Source: an uncultured Collinsella sp.
GTDB lineage: Bacteria > Actinomycetota > Coriobacteriia > Coriobacteriales > Coriobacteriaceae
NCBI GenBank assembly: GCA_934621295.1
Contig: CAKTVB010000003.1
Coordinates: forward strand, 124,001 to 188,000
Length of the DNA stretch: 64,000 nucleotides
Direction: 5' to 3'
Shown: piece after piece, positions 40,146 through 48,878 of the stretch
Layout: every line of letters starts with the position of its first letter
How positions within the stretch are numbered: the stretch's first letter is position 1
Notes under the pieces: generated by a model
Databases searched by the model: none
Told to the model about the DNA's origin: nothing
What the model saw: only the letters and a program-made list of their open reading frames with translations
Made by a program: the position numbers and the translations under genes

Positions 40146-41972
40146 CTATTGCTCCTCGCTATTCGAACCCGCAGGCGCGGATTGAAGTTCTCCCACTTGT
40201 CCCGCTTGGACGCCGCCAAAGGCAGCGGCACGACGTTCACTTGATGCCGCCAAACGCCGACGGCGCTCATGCAGCATCGCGGGAACAACAGCCATCGCGT
40301 AGTCCAGCACGATGGGGCACCAACCCGCCGCGCTCGCCGTAAAGAGCGCCGTCACCATGCCGCGGCCGCGTACCGCAGGATCGACCGCCGTGCACGCAAG
40401 CAGGCCCATGATAAAGGCAGCGCCCACAAGCAAACCGAGCGTGCCGCGCAAAAAGCCCTCGCGCGTGCAGCGATCGCGTCCACGGGCCGCAAGGGCCACC
40501 ACCGGCGGCAGGGCCAAAGCGGCAAGCACCTGCAGCCAACCAATCTGACCTGCCCAAACCATCGTGTCAAAGCGCAACGTGGCAGACGTGCCACGCAGCA
40601 AAAACGCAGTGGTAAGTGCCACGGCGCACCAAATGGCAGCTGCCACAGCCTTTCCCATCGAACGCACCACGCGGCGCACCGTAAACGGCGAGGCCGAGTC
40701 GAGCCACGACGCCCCCATCATGCAGGGAATAAGCGGGTCGCCCGCAACGGCTCTCTGGACGTTTTGCGCATAATGCCTGCAAAACGCGGTCAAGCCATCG
40801 CGCACGGCACGCGCCTCGGGACGCTTGTCCTGTGCCGTCACCAAACAGGCCATCACCATCTCGGCAAGTTGATCGTCAACAAGCTCTAGGCAAAGGCGCA
40901 AACCCTCCGACTCCGGCAAAAGCGGCGTATCGATCGTGGCCTGATAGGCGGCAACCGCCACCTCGGGCTCGCGCACCAAAACCGATTTCATATCGGCCCC
41001 AGAGCAATGAGCGCACACAAGCTGAGCGGGAGCCGTGTCGACCTTTACGCGATAGGCCGAAGCGACGGGCTGATCGCCGTCTTCGGCACCGCGCAATGCC
41101 TGGGCATAGGGCGTCTCGCCGGCAAGCAACTCGTACACAACACTCGCAGCAGCGTACACGTCCACAGTAGGAGACGTACGCAGACGCTCCACATGCACGA
41201 TATCGTCCGAGAGCATCTCGGGTGGAGCATACGCGGGCGTGGCGCGGCGCGCCGTAGAAAAGCGCTCGGTAAAGGTGGGGTCTGCAGGCTGCACCATGGA
41301 CGAAGAGCCAAAGTCGATAAGGCACAGGTCAAACTCGCCCTCGTCTGATTGCTGCTCGAGTGAAAGGTGGCCCGTGCGCACCATGATGTTCGCAGGCGAG
41401 ATATCGCGGTGGACAAAGCCGTCCCCCGCAAGATCCATACGCGTCAGCAGCTCAAACAGCCCGCGGCCAATCTGCGCTGCCGTAAGCGGCGACAAGCGGC
41501 CTTCGTCATCGACCGCAAGCGCATGGCGCGCCTGCGCGAGCGTCATGCCCTCGACCCACTCCATAATGATGGCAGGAGCACCGTCCACAAGGCCATAACC
41601 ATAGAGGCGAGGAAACCCCTTGAAGCCCGAAAGCGCACGATGACACTCGTACTCCTTGCGAAACGCAATGCGCAGCAGCTCGTCACGACGGTCGCAGGCG
41701 GCAGCGTCTTCATCGGCAGTACGCTCGGGCATGACGAGGGTCTTGCATGCATAGCATTCGCCCAACGCATTGGTTACGTAGGTTACGCGGCCCAAGCCGC
41801 CTCGGCGTGTACGGGCCTCGTCTGCAAACAGGGTTGTGAAACGACGGCGGCAGGCATCGCGTTCCCCATCGGAAAGCGGTGCGGCGGATTCAAAATCTTC
41901 AACGTGGATAACGCGCAGCGGACGAGCAGGCTCAACGCGTGCGTCCGCTGCTTTGAGAATCTCTTCCGTCAT
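40146..41972 (-). CDS. Membrane Ser/Thr protein kinase
   Basis: 608 residues. The N-terminal kinase domain has RRGGLGRVTYV (glycine loop), CYACKTLVM (Lys), FVHRDISPANIMV (catalytic loop, with Ser where many kinases have Lys), LCLIDFGSSSMVQ (DFG), and ATPAYAPPEMLSDD (activation segment end). A cysteine pair VCAHCSGADM lies in the later part. The C-terminal 180 residues hold about four hydrophobic segments (for example AAAIWCAVALTTAFLL and TLGLLVGAAFIMGLLACTA), so the kinase is membrane-bound with no PASTA repeats. It starts inside the stop of the upstream membrane-protein gene (ATGA) and runs into the FHA gene: a three-gene operon. Confidence 0.88.
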   Translation of the reverse strand: MTEEILKAADARVEPARPLRVIHVEDFESAAPLSDGERDACRRRFTTLFADEARTRRGGLGRVTYVTNALGECYACKTLVMPERTADEDAAACDRRDELLRIAFRKEYECHRALSGFKGFPRLYGYGLVDGAPAIIMEWVEGMTLAQARHALAVDDEGRLSPLTAAQIGRGLFELLTRMDLAGDGFVHRDISPANIMVRTGHLSLEQQSDEGEFDLCLIDFGSSSMVQPADPTFTERFSTARRATPAYAPPEMLSDDIVHVERLRTSPTVDVYAAASVVYELLAGETPYAQALRGAEDGDQPVASAYRVKVDTAPAQLVCAHCSGADMKSVLVREPEVAVAAYQATIDTPLLPESEGLRLCLELVDDQLAEMVMACLVTAQDKRPEARAVRDGLTAFCRHYAQNVQRAVAGDPLIPCMMGASWLDSASPFTVRRVVRSMGKAVAAAIWCAVALTTAFLLRGTSATLRFDTMVWAGQIGWLQVLAALALPPVVALAARGRDRCTREGFLRGTLGLLVGAAFIMGLLACTAVDPAVRGRGMVTALFTASAAGWCPIVLDYAMAVVPAMLHERRRRLAASSERRAAAFGGVQAGQVGELQSAPAGSNSEEQ

Positions 41973-43018
41973 AGCACAATCCCCGCACGCTTGGGGCCGT
42001 ACTCGGCAAGATATTTGTTCTGGCCGCTTTCGTTCATGGTCTCAGTCAGCGGCTGCATGAACTCGCTCACATGCTGAGAGGGATCGGCGAAATCGAGGTT
42101 GCTGGACCAAGCATCGTCGAGGCAACCCAGGTAGTCCCTCAGGCATCGATACGAACCAATGAGACGCGATCGTTGATCTGCGAGCTGCGTGCCTGCAGGC
42201 GTGGCATGGCCGTTGAGCGTCTTGCTAAATTCGACCCAAATCGTTTCGTTAGCTTTCTCCACCCTGGCAGCAGCCGCTTGGCGAGTAGCCAAATCTGTAC
42301 TCAGAGCGCAACGGTTGAACTCCTCGGTCAAGCTGTTGACTTCGGCGGCAAGCTCATCCAACCTCGTCAGGCGACCGAGCATCCACTGACGGAACTCCTT
42401 GTCCGCCTCGCTCAGCTCCAGGCCGGGCTTGTCGTCCTTGCCGGTATCGTCCTTACCGCTGTCATCTTTCCCGCCATCGTCCTTGCCGGTGTCATCCTTG
42501 CCGTCATCGGGCTTGGAAGGAGTATCGGGCGCAGAAGGTTCCGGATCGGTCTTGTCGGCATCGGAGCCAGGTGTCTGCCCGGCATTGGCCTCGTCCTTCT
42601 TGGTCTCAACGTTTGCAACGGTTCCGCTCATGAGACCAGACAGGGAGATCCCCGTCATGCTCCCGGCGGAGCCGGTGCCCGCCTTCGCGGTCGAGCCGCC
42701 CTCGGCGCCTTCGGCATCCTCACCAAACATCATCTGGCGGAAGAGACTCGTCCACATACCAGACGCAGAGGAGCCAGCCGTACGTCCCGCAGCATCGAGC
42801 AGCACAAACGACTTACCCTCGAGATCTTTCATCAACGAGGGAAGCGAAACCGTATACGCGGCCGCCCCCACAAAAAGCAACGTGAACGAAAACGCAACCA
42901 AGCCCATCATTGCCGACGGCAACAGCGAGCGCAAACGCCGACGCGTCGTCGACGTTCTCAAATTAGGCAAAGCCTTCGTTGATACCCCCCGCCGCAAATG
43001 CGCGGGAATATGACACAC
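41969..43018 (-). CDS. Membrane protein with KDD-type low-complexity repeat, in kinase operon
   Basis: About 349 residues. One helix near residues 36-58 (MMGLVAFSFTLLFVGAAAYT) with a basic N terminus puts most of the chain outside. Then an Ala/Gly part and a tandem low-complexity run of G-K-D-D-x units (DGKDDTGKDDGGKDDSGKDD). A helical C-terminal part (about 205-340) contains FRQWMLGRLTRLDELAAEV. No family recognised. The GTG at 43018 has no clear ribosome-binding site, so the start is uncertain. Its stop overlaps the kinase start by 4 bp. It may be the sensor or a substrate of the kinase. Confidence 0.65.
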   Translation of the reverse strand: MCHIPAHLRRGVSTKALPNLRTSTTRRRLRSLLPSAMMGLVAFSFTLLFVGAAAYTVSLPSLMKDLEGKSFVLLDAAGRTAGSSASGMWTSLFRQMMFGEDAEGAEGGSTAKAGTGSAGSMTGISLSGLMSGTVANVETKKDEANAGQTPGSDADKTDPEPSAPDTPSKPDDGKDDTGKDDGGKDDSGKDDTGKDDKPGLELSEADKEFRQWMLGRLTRLDELAAEVNSLTEEFNRCALSTDLATRQAAAARVEKANETIWVEFSKTLNGHATPAGTQLADQRSRLIGSYRCLRDYLGCLDDAWSSNLDFADPSQHVSEFMQPLTETMNESGQNKYLAEYGPKRAGIVL

Positions 43019-43130
43019 CGTTCGTAATCATAACAGCACGCCTTCGGAAATCGTGCCGAAGGCGTGCCAAAGGATCGGGTATTCGGTTATCGGACAGTTT
43101 TGCGCCGTGAGCTCACAACCAAACCCAAAG

Positions 43131-43727
43131 CTACAGCGTGCGACGGGCCTCGATAGCACGACCAAGCGTAAGCTCGTCGGCATATTCCAGATCGCCGCCC
43201 ACGGGAAGACCGCTTGCCAAGCGGCTCACCTCGATGCCAAGGGGCTTGATGGTGCGCGCCAAATAGCTCGCCGTGGTCTCTCCCTCGATATTGGGATTGG
43301 TGGCGATAATGACCTCGTGAATATCCTCGGTGCCCAGGCGCGCCAGCAGCTCGCGAACATGCAGCTGCTCGGGGCCGATCTTGTCCATGGGGCTAATCAC
43401 GCCGCCAAGCACATGATAGAGACCGTGATAGGACCCCGTGCGCTCGATCGCCGTGACGTCGCGCGGCTCCCCCACCACGCAGATGCGTGTGGTGTCGCGC
43501 GTGGAGTCCTCGCAGATGGCGCACTCGTCACCCGTGGCGTAGTTAAAGCAACGGCTGCAAAAATGAACCTGCTCCTTGACGGAAAGGATAGCGTCTGCCA
43601 GGCGACGCGCCTCCTCAACGTCCGACTCGAGCAGGTAATACGCAATGCGCTGGGCCGACTTGGGACCAATGCCCGGAAGTCTGCCCAGCTCATCGAGAAG
43701 AATCTGTAGGCTATGGTCTGCCGTCAT
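43131..43727 (-). CDS. recR: Recombination mediator protein RecR
   Basis: 198 residues. With RecF/RecO it loads RecA onto gapped DNA. LGRLPGIGPKSAQRIAYYLL (helix-hairpin-helix), CSRCFNYATGDECAICED (zinc finger), CVVGEPRDVTAIERTGSYHG (Toprim start), VIIATNPNIEGETTASYLAR (Toprim), and TRLASGLPVGGDLEYADELT-type end are all present (here SRLASGLPVGGDL). It follows ybaB after 3 nt, the standard pair. Confidence 0.96.
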   Translation of the reverse strand: MTADHSLQILLDELGRLPGIGPKSAQRIAYYLLESDVEEARRLADAILSVKEQVHFCSRCFNYATGDECAICEDSTRDTTRICVVGEPRDVTAIERTGSYHGLYHVLGGVISPMDKIGPEQLHVRELLARLGTEDIHEVIIATNPNIEGETTASYLARTIKPLGIEVSRLASGLPVGGDLEYADELTLGRAIEARRTL

Positions 43728-43730
43728 GAT

Positions 43731-44051
43731 TTAGAACGGCATACCCGGGATGTTGAGGCCACCGGTAATGGCGCCCATCTGCTTGTTGGCAAGCTCGCCC
43801 ACGCTGCGGATGGCCTCGTTAACGGCAGCCATGATCATATCCTGCAGCATCTCGACGTCCTCAGGATCGCACGCATCCGGATCGATCTTGATGGACTCGA
43901 GCTTCATGTCGCCCGTCATGGTGACCTTCACCATACCGCCGCCCGCGCTGGTGTCGACGGTCTGGGTCTTGAGGTTCTCCTCGGCTGCGGCAAGCTGCTC
44001 CTGCATCTTGCGCGCCTGCTTCATCATCTGCTGCATGTTCATACCGGCCAT
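43731..44051 (-). CDS. ybaB: YbaB/EbfC-family nucleoid-associated protein
   Basis: 106 residues. DNA-binding dimer: NMQQMMKQARKMQEQLAAAE (N-terminal coiled helix), GMVKVTMTGDMKLESIKIDP (beta hairpin), and DVEMLQDMIMAAVNEAIRSV. AAGGAG lies 5 nt before the ATG. It is followed by recR. In most bacteria dnaX lies just upstream; here dnaX is 14 kb away. Confidence 0.95.
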   Translation of the reverse strand: MAGMNMQQMMKQARKMQEQLAAAEENLKTQTVDTSAGGGMVKVTMTGDMKLESIKIDPDACDPEDVEMLQDMIMAAVNEAIRSVGELANKQMGAITGGLNIPGMPF

Positions 44052-44189
44052 GATGGCTCCTTATCTTCGGCGTTTTAACCAGAAGAATCGTACCATGCAC
44101 GCGGGGCGGCAACCACAAATACCTTTACGCTTACACCATTACGACGAGCGGCGCGGTGTCGCCGTGACATCCGCGCCGCATTGCCGGTG

Positions 44190-45086
44190 CTATTTAGTAT
44201 GAATCGCGTGTCCGCCAAAGCCGTTGCGCATCGCCGCGACCGCCTTGTTGGCAAACGAGTCCTCGATATGCGAGGCGTTGCGCGTCATGAGTGAAAGTGC
44301 AATTACGGGAACGGGGACCTCAAGGTCAAGAGCCGTCTCGACCGTCCACTTGGCCTCGCCGCTCGCGTCCACCACGCCGCGGATATCCTCCAAGCCGGGA
44401 TGCTCGCCAAGCTGCTGTTCCATAAGCTCCATAAGCCAGCTGCGAACAACCGAGCCGCAATTCCAGTTATGAGCGACAGCCTTGAGGTCGTAATCGAAGT
44501 CGCTTGCCTCCATGAGCGCGAAGCCCTCGCCGATAGCCTGCATCATGCCGTACTCGATGCCGTTATGAACCATCTTCATGAAGTGACCGCTGCCCGCGCG
44601 ACCGGTGTACAGCAGGCCGCCTTCGCACGACATGTCGTTGAGCATGGGCTCCACGTACTCATACGCGCTACGGTCGCCACCGATCATGAGGCAGGCGCCG
44701 TTGCGAGCACCGGACTTGCCGCCCGACGTGCCCGAATCCATAAAGCGGATACCGCGGTCAGCAGCCTCCTCGGCATGTGCCATGGAATCGTGGTAGTTGG
44801 AGTTGCCGCCATCGATCACGATATCGCCCTCATCGAGCATCTCAAACAGCTCGGTGAGCACCGCATCGGTAATGGGACCGGAAGGGACCATGGCCCAAAC
44901 AACGCGAGGAGTGCCCAGCGCAGGAACCAAGCCCGCCATGGAGTCAACCGTCTCGATATCCTCGGCCTCGACAGCGGCGCGGGCGGCCTCGCTCATATCG
45001 AAGCCAACCACGCGATGCCCGTTATCTTTGAGGTTCATCGCAATGTTTGCGCCCATCTTGCCCAGACCGACGATTCCGATCTCCAT
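44190..45086 (-). CDS. 6-phosphogluconate dehydrogenase, decarboxylating, short NAD-type
   Basis: 298 residues, the short form. Oxidises 6-phosphogluconate to ribulose 5-phosphate, CO2 and NAD(P)H. MEIGIVGLGKMGANIAMNL (nucleotide loop), VIDGGNSNYHDSMAHAEEA, FMDSGTSGGKSGARNGACLM (substrate loop), and GHFMKMVHNGIEYGMMQAI (catalytic Lys and His). The ATG at 45086 follows AAAGGGG; the frame stays open for another 510 bp across the divergent promoter region, which is not coding. Next to an IlvD/Edd dehydratase on the other strand: both act on gluconate-type acids. Confidence 0.92.
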   Translation of the reverse strand: MEIGIVGLGKMGANIAMNLKDNGHRVVGFDMSEAARAAVEAEDIETVDSMAGLVPALGTPRVVWAMVPSGPITDAVLTELFEMLDEGDIVIDGGNSNYHDSMAHAEEAADRGIRFMDSGTSGGKSGARNGACLMIGGDRSAYEYVEPMLNDMSCEGGLLYTGRAGSGHFMKMVHNGIEYGMMQAIGEGFALMEASDFDYDLKAVAHNWNCGSVVRSWLMELMEQQLGEHPGLEDIRGVVDASGEAKWTVETALDLEVPVPVIALSLMTRNASHIEDSFANKAVAAMRNGFGGHAIHTK

Positions 45087-45474
45087 GTTGCCCGCCCCTT
45101 TTCCATCGAAGACCATACTGTCAAACAAGCCGACACAGCGTGGAGAGAAAACGTGCGTCGGCCCCCTCGTTATCACACCTCGACACGACCTGCGCAAGGG
45201 CGAAACGCCGTCTTTTTTGGTGATGGAATTGGTCAAACGTCTTATCAAGACCATTTTTTGAACGCTCTTCGCAAAGTCTCGACAATTCAAGTCGCGAAAT
45301 TCGAAAAAATTTTTGTCTGATGGCGATAAAACGTTGCGAAAGGCATGCCTATTCGTCACTATATATAATGATGAAAGGCTGAAAAAAATAATTTCGGCAC
45401 ATACGTCGTTTGTTAACACAAAGTCATGTTTGGCAACGCGGTTTATGAGAGAGAACCGCAAGAAGGGAGCAATC
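45087..45474. promoter_or_regulatory. Divergent control region, 6-phosphogluconate dehydrogenase (-) / IlvD-family gene (+)
   Basis: No gene seen. For the plus strand TATAAT at 45364-45369 is a -10, about 105 bp before the IlvD start; no good -35. TTTG-TTAACA-CAAA at 45409-45422 in the leader is a small palindrome. An AT-rich block with GCGAAATTCGAAAAAA lies near 45293-45308. Confidence 0.4.
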
Positions 45475-47127
45475 GTGACAAGAGCAATTGACAAACTCGA
45501 ACCGTTCCAGAGGGCAATTTCCAAGGCGCACCTCGCCTCCGCAGGCGTGGCCGTTGATTCCCTCGAGAACCCCGACAAGCCGCTGATCGTTATCGCCAAC
45601 AGCTGGAACGAGATTTGCCCGGGCCACGAGCCCCTGCGCCAGCTCGCTCAGGAGGTCAAGAAGGGCATCCTCGAGGCCGGCGGTGAGCCCATCGAGTTCA
45701 ACACCATCGCTATTTGCGACGGCCTGGCACAGGGCCATGCCGGCATGCACTACAGCCTTCCCCATCGCGAGATCGTCGCCGACTCCTGCGAGGCCCAGAT
45801 CATGGGTCAGAACTGCTTCGACGGCGTCGTCTACATGGGCAGCTGCGACAAGATCATCCCTGGCCTGCTCATGGCTGCCGCTCGCATCAACCTGCCTGCA
45901 GCGCTCGTGACCGCTGGCCCCTGCTATGACGAGGTCAAGCCCTCCTACTCCAAGAACCTGCGCGCCAAGTTCCTCCGCGGTGAGGCCACCGAGCGCGAGG
46001 TCATCGAGGGTACGCTCAAGTACTACACCGGCCCTGGCATCTGCCCGTTCCTGGGCACCGCCAACACCATGGGCTGCCTGGGCGAGGCCCTGGGCATGGA
46101 GGTCCCCGGCGGTGCACTGCAGCCCGCTCCCTCCGCTCAGCGTCGCTTCATCGCCCGCCGCACCGGCGCTGCCGTCGTGGAGCTGGTCCGTCGCGGCATC
46201 AAGCCGAGCGACATCATGACGCAGGCTGCCATCGACAACGCCGTTGCCGTTCTCGCCTCCATCGGCGGTTCCCTCAACGCTCTGCTGCACCTTCCCGCCA
46301 TCGCCGCTGAGCTTGGCCTCAAGTGCACCTGGGCTCAGGTTGCCGAGGCTACCTCCAAGCTTCCCGTTGTCTGCAACGTTGTCCCCAACGGCGACATCTC
46401 CTGCGTGAACCTCTACAAGGCTGGTGGCATCCAGGGCGTTCTCAAGACCATCGAGGGCTCCATCGACACCTCCGTCATGACCGTCAACGGCCGCACCATG
46501 GGCGAGAACCTCGCACAGGTGGACGTCGAGAAGGACATCGACCGCTCCGTCATCCGCACCCAGGACGACCCCGCTTCCGTGGCTAACGGCATCCAGGTGC
46601 TCTACGGCAACCTGGCTCCCGAGGGCACGCTCGTCAAGACCTCCGCTGTTCCCGCCGACCAGCACACCTTCGATGGCCCTGCCATGTGCTTCAACAGCGA
46701 GGAAGAGTGCTTCGAGGCTTACAACAAGCACGAGATTCCTGCCGGCACCGCCGTCATCATCCGCTATGAGGGTCCCGTGGGCGGCCCTGGCATGAAGGAG
46801 CTGCACCGCGTTACCGAGATCATGAAGGGTATTCCGGGTTCCGCCGTCATTACCGACGGTCGTTTCTCCGGCGCTTCGGGCGGCCTCTCCGTGGGCTACC
46901 TGTGCCCCGAGGCTGCTGAGGGCGGCAACATCGCTCTTATCCAGAACGGCGACATGGTCCACATCAACCTTGCCGACAACTCCATCAACTTCGACATCAC
47001 CGACGAAGAGCTGGAGCAGCGTCGCGCCAACTGGACGCCCGTCGTGCACCCCGTGCCCGGCAAGCTCCTCAAGCGCTACCAGAAGATGGTCGGCCCCGCC
47101 AAGGACGGCGCTCTGCTGAGCTGCTAA
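45475..47127 (+). CDS. ilvD: IlvD/Edd-family dehydratase (dihydroxyacid or sugar-acid dehydratase)
   Basis: 550 residues, an iron-sulfur dehydratase. VVYMGSCDKIIPGLLMAAAR and CPFLGTANTMGCLGEALGME hold cluster cysteines, and GGPGMKELHRVTEIMKG with TDGRFSGASGGLSVGYLCPE form the active site. It could make 2-keto acids for valine/isoleucine synthesis (IlvD) or dehydrate a sugar acid; the divergent 6-phosphogluconate dehydrogenase and the KDPG aldolase 2 kb away favour keeping both options open. The GTG at 45475 has AAGGGAG 5 nt upstream; the ORF is open upstream without a site. Highly biased codons suggest strong expression. Strong terminator follows. Confidence 0.88.
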   Translation: MTRAIDKLEPFQRAISKAHLASAGVAVDSLENPDKPLIVIANSWNEICPGHEPLRQLAQEVKKGILEAGGEPIEFNTIAICDGLAQGHAGMHYSLPHREIVADSCEAQIMGQNCFDGVVYMGSCDKIIPGLLMAAARINLPAALVTAGPCYDEVKPSYSKNLRAKFLRGEATEREVIEGTLKYYTGPGICPFLGTANTMGCLGEALGMEVPGGALQPAPSAQRRFIARRTGAAVVELVRRGIKPSDIMTQAAIDNAVAVLASIGGSLNALLHLPAIAAELGLKCTWAQVAEATSKLPVVCNVVPNGDISCVNLYKAGGIQGVLKTIEGSIDTSVMTVNGRTMGENLAQVDVEKDIDRSVIRTQDDPASVANGIQVLYGNLAPEGTLVKTSAVPADQHTFDGPAMCFNSEEECFEAYNKHEIPAGTAVIIRYEGPVGGPGMKELHRVTEIMKGIPGSAVITDGRFSGASGGLSVGYLCPEAAEGGNIALIQNGDMVHINLADNSINFDITDEELEQRRANWTPVVHPVPGKLLKRYQKMVGPAKDGALLSC

Positions 47128-47156
47128 ACGCTAGCGGAAACATCGTTCCCCCTAGT

Positions 47157-47192
47157 AAAGCCCGGAAGGCCTTGAGTCTTCCGGGCTTTCTT
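47157..47192 (+). terminator. Terminator of the IlvD-family gene
   Basis: AAAGCCCGGAAG/CTTCCGGGCTTT perfect 12-bp stem, then CTTC, 30 bp after the stop. A second hairpin GCCTTTTGC/GCAAAAGGC follows near 47215-47237. Confidence 0.85.
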
Positions 47193-47278
47193 CATACGTC
47201 GCATTATTCTGAGAGCCTTTTGCAGAGCGCAAAAGGCGTTCGTCCACGCCGATAGCCCCCACTCCAACGCTCCCAAAC

Positions 47279-47315
47279 AAAAAAGAGGCCTCGCACCAAC
47301 CGGTACGAGGCCTCT
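47279..47315 (-). terminator. Terminator of ptsH
   Basis: Minus strand: AGAGGCCTCG/CGAGGCCTCT 10-bp perfect stem with a 12-nt loop, then TTTTTTG, 33 bp after the HPr stop. Confidence 0.88.
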
Positions 47316-47347
47316 ATACAAGACTCGATTAAGAGCACGCAGACGAA

Positions 47348-47620
47348 CTACTCGCCGCAGCCACCCTTGACGAACTCGACGAGAGCGGCCACAGCCTCGT
47401 TCTCGTCCTCACCGTCGGCAGCGATGACGATCTCGGTGCCGCAGGTGAGACCCTGGGTCATGAGGTTCAGGACGGACTTGGCGTTCACGCCGTCGCCCTC
47501 AGCGTCGGCCTTCTTGACGGTGACGTTGGACTTGAAGCCAGCGGCCATCTTGGAGAACTGGGAAGCCGGACGGGCGTGGATGCCAGTGGCGTTCACAACG
47601 GTAACGTTCTCAGAATACAT
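47348..47620 (-). CDS. ptsH: Phosphocarrier protein HPr
   Basis: 90 residues. Central PTS carrier: VVNATGIHARPASQFSKMAA holds the EI-phosphorylated His (residue 15), and DGVNAKSVLNLMTQGLTCG holds the regulatory Ser46 site used by HPr kinase in Gram-positive bacteria. AGGAGG lies 5 nt before the ATG. No ptsI gene is adjacent, which is unusual; it follows the sugar-acid operon on the same strand, separated by a hairpin at 47646-47670. It serves all PTS systems in the window. Confidence 0.96.
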   Translation of the reverse strand: MYSENVTVVNATGIHARPASQFSKMAAGFKSNVTVKKADAEGDGVNAKSVLNLMTQGLTCGTEIVIAADGEDENEAVAALVEFVKGGCGE

Positions 47621-47645
47621 AGGTGCCTCCTATTGATTGAGCAGA

Positions 47646-47670
47646 AGCCGGCGTCGCGCAGACGCCGGCT
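47646..47670 (-). terminator. Hairpin between gldA-like gene and ptsH
   Basis: AGCCGGCGTC-GCGCA-GACGCCGGCT perfect 10-bp stem without a T tract. It could be a partial terminator or a processing site that sets ptsH apart from the upstream operon. Confidence 0.55.
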
Positions 47671-47693
47671 CTACCTAATGACGAAAAATGATT

Positions 47694-48791
47694 TTACACC
47701 ATCTCGCGCACGGCCTCGTGCAGACGCTGACGATCTGCCGGATCTGTGCTGTTGTAGTGACGGGAGTTCACGATGTACTCCTCGATGGTGTTGAGGTTCT
47801 CCTCGGTGGGCTCGATGCCGATCTCGCCAAGGGTCAGCGGCAGGTCCATCTTGCGCATGAACTCGCGCAGCTCGGCCTCCTTCTCCTGCAGGCCGTTGAA
47901 GTACAGCTGGCAGAACAGACCGATAGCCACGATCTCGCCGTGAATGGCCTCGGCAGCCTCATGCGTGAAGTGAGTGCGCACGCCGTCGTAGATGACGTGA
48001 GCGAGCTCGGACTGACGGAAGCTCTTGGTGGTGTTGGCGATAACGCCGGTGGTGATCACGTTGAGGAAGGCAACGTCGCCGAGGGTCTTGGTGCACTTGC
48101 CCTCACGGTTGTCGGCAATAGCCTGCTGACCATAGGTGTGGAGCACGTCATAGACGTAGGCAGCCATATTGTAGGCGGTGTAGACGTCGATGGGGTTCTC
48201 ATCGATATGCATCTCGGGACGACCGTTGAGCATCTCGATCTTCTTGGCCATAGCGTCCATGATGCCGGCGGCATTGTAACGGATCGGGCACGCGGCGATA
48301 ACGTCGAGGTCCATGTAGACGGCGTCGATCTCGTGATCGAAACGCCAAGAGGTCTTCTTGCCACCCTCGGGGGTGTACATAACGCTCATGCAGGTGAAGG
48401 GAGCGCAGGTGGAGGCAGAAGTCGGGATGTTGACCGTACCCAGCTGAGCGGTCTCGCCGGTAGCCTTGGCAAGGTCCATGATCTTGCCGCCACCGACGCC
48501 GACGATCTCCTCGGCGCCAAAGGCATGTGCCTTCTCGGCCAGCTCGTCAGCAGCCTCGTTGGAGCACCAGCCGGTCCAGATCTCGAGCTGGTAGTCGACG
48601 CCAGCCTCCTTCAGTGCAGGCTCAAGCTGATCCTTGATAGCATCCCAGGAACGGGGGCCGGCAACGATAAGGACCTTCTTGCCAAAGCGAGCGATTTCCT
48701 CGCCCAGCTGCGGAAGCAGACCCTGCTCGCAACGAACACGACCGGCACCGAACTTGATAGCGGTATCCAACTTAGGTTGATTGCTGCTCAT
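47694..48791 (-). CDS. gldA: Glycerol dehydrogenase-like iron-containing polyol dehydrogenase
   Basis: 365 residues. Interconverts glycerol and dihydroxyacetone, or a related polyol and keto sugar, with NAD. IVGVGGGKIMDLAKATGETA (NAD loop), VNIPTSASTCAPFTCMSVMY, NAAGIMDAMAKKIE (metal Asp), and THEAAEAIHGEIVAIGLFCQ (metal His) are the family motifs. The ATG at 48791 has AAAGGGG 7 nt upstream; an in-frame start at 48815 lacks a site. Last gene of the sugar-acid block; in that setting it may reduce or oxidise an intermediate rather than glycerol. Confidence 0.88.
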   Translation of the reverse strand: MSSNQPKLDTAIKFGAGRVRCEQGLLPQLGEEIARFGKKVLIVAGPRSWDAIKDQLEPALKEAGVDYQLEIWTGWCSNEAADELAEKAHAFGAEEIVGVGGGKIMDLAKATGETAQLGTVNIPTSASTCAPFTCMSVMYTPEGGKKTSWRFDHEIDAVYMDLDVIAACPIRYNAAGIMDAMAKKIEMLNGRPEMHIDENPIDVYTAYNMAAYVYDVLHTYGQQAIADNREGKCTKTLGDVAFLNVITTGVIANTTKSFRQSELAHVIYDGVRTHFTHEAAEAIHGEIVAIGLFCQLYFNGLQEKEAELREFMRKMDLPLTLGEIGIEPTEENLNTIEEYIVNSRHYNSTDPADRQRLHEAVREMV

Positions 48792-48878
48792 TGAAATCCC
48801 CTTTTCGTGTAGCAACCATATCTTCAGCGCCTTGGATAAGGCGCCTCGAACACGCGTGAATAGAGCCTAGAGCGAACC

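Noticed and set aside
45087..45599. N-terminal extension of 6-phosphogluconate dehydrogenase
   Set aside because: The frame is open for 170 more codons but crosses the divergent promoter and the start of the IlvD-family gene, and the ATG at 45086 has a good ribosome-binding site and the normal N terminus.
45424..47049. Minus-strand open frame of 541 codons opposite the IlvD-family gene
   Set aside because: Antisense shadow caused by codon bias; no domain recognisable, while the plus frame has all family motifs.
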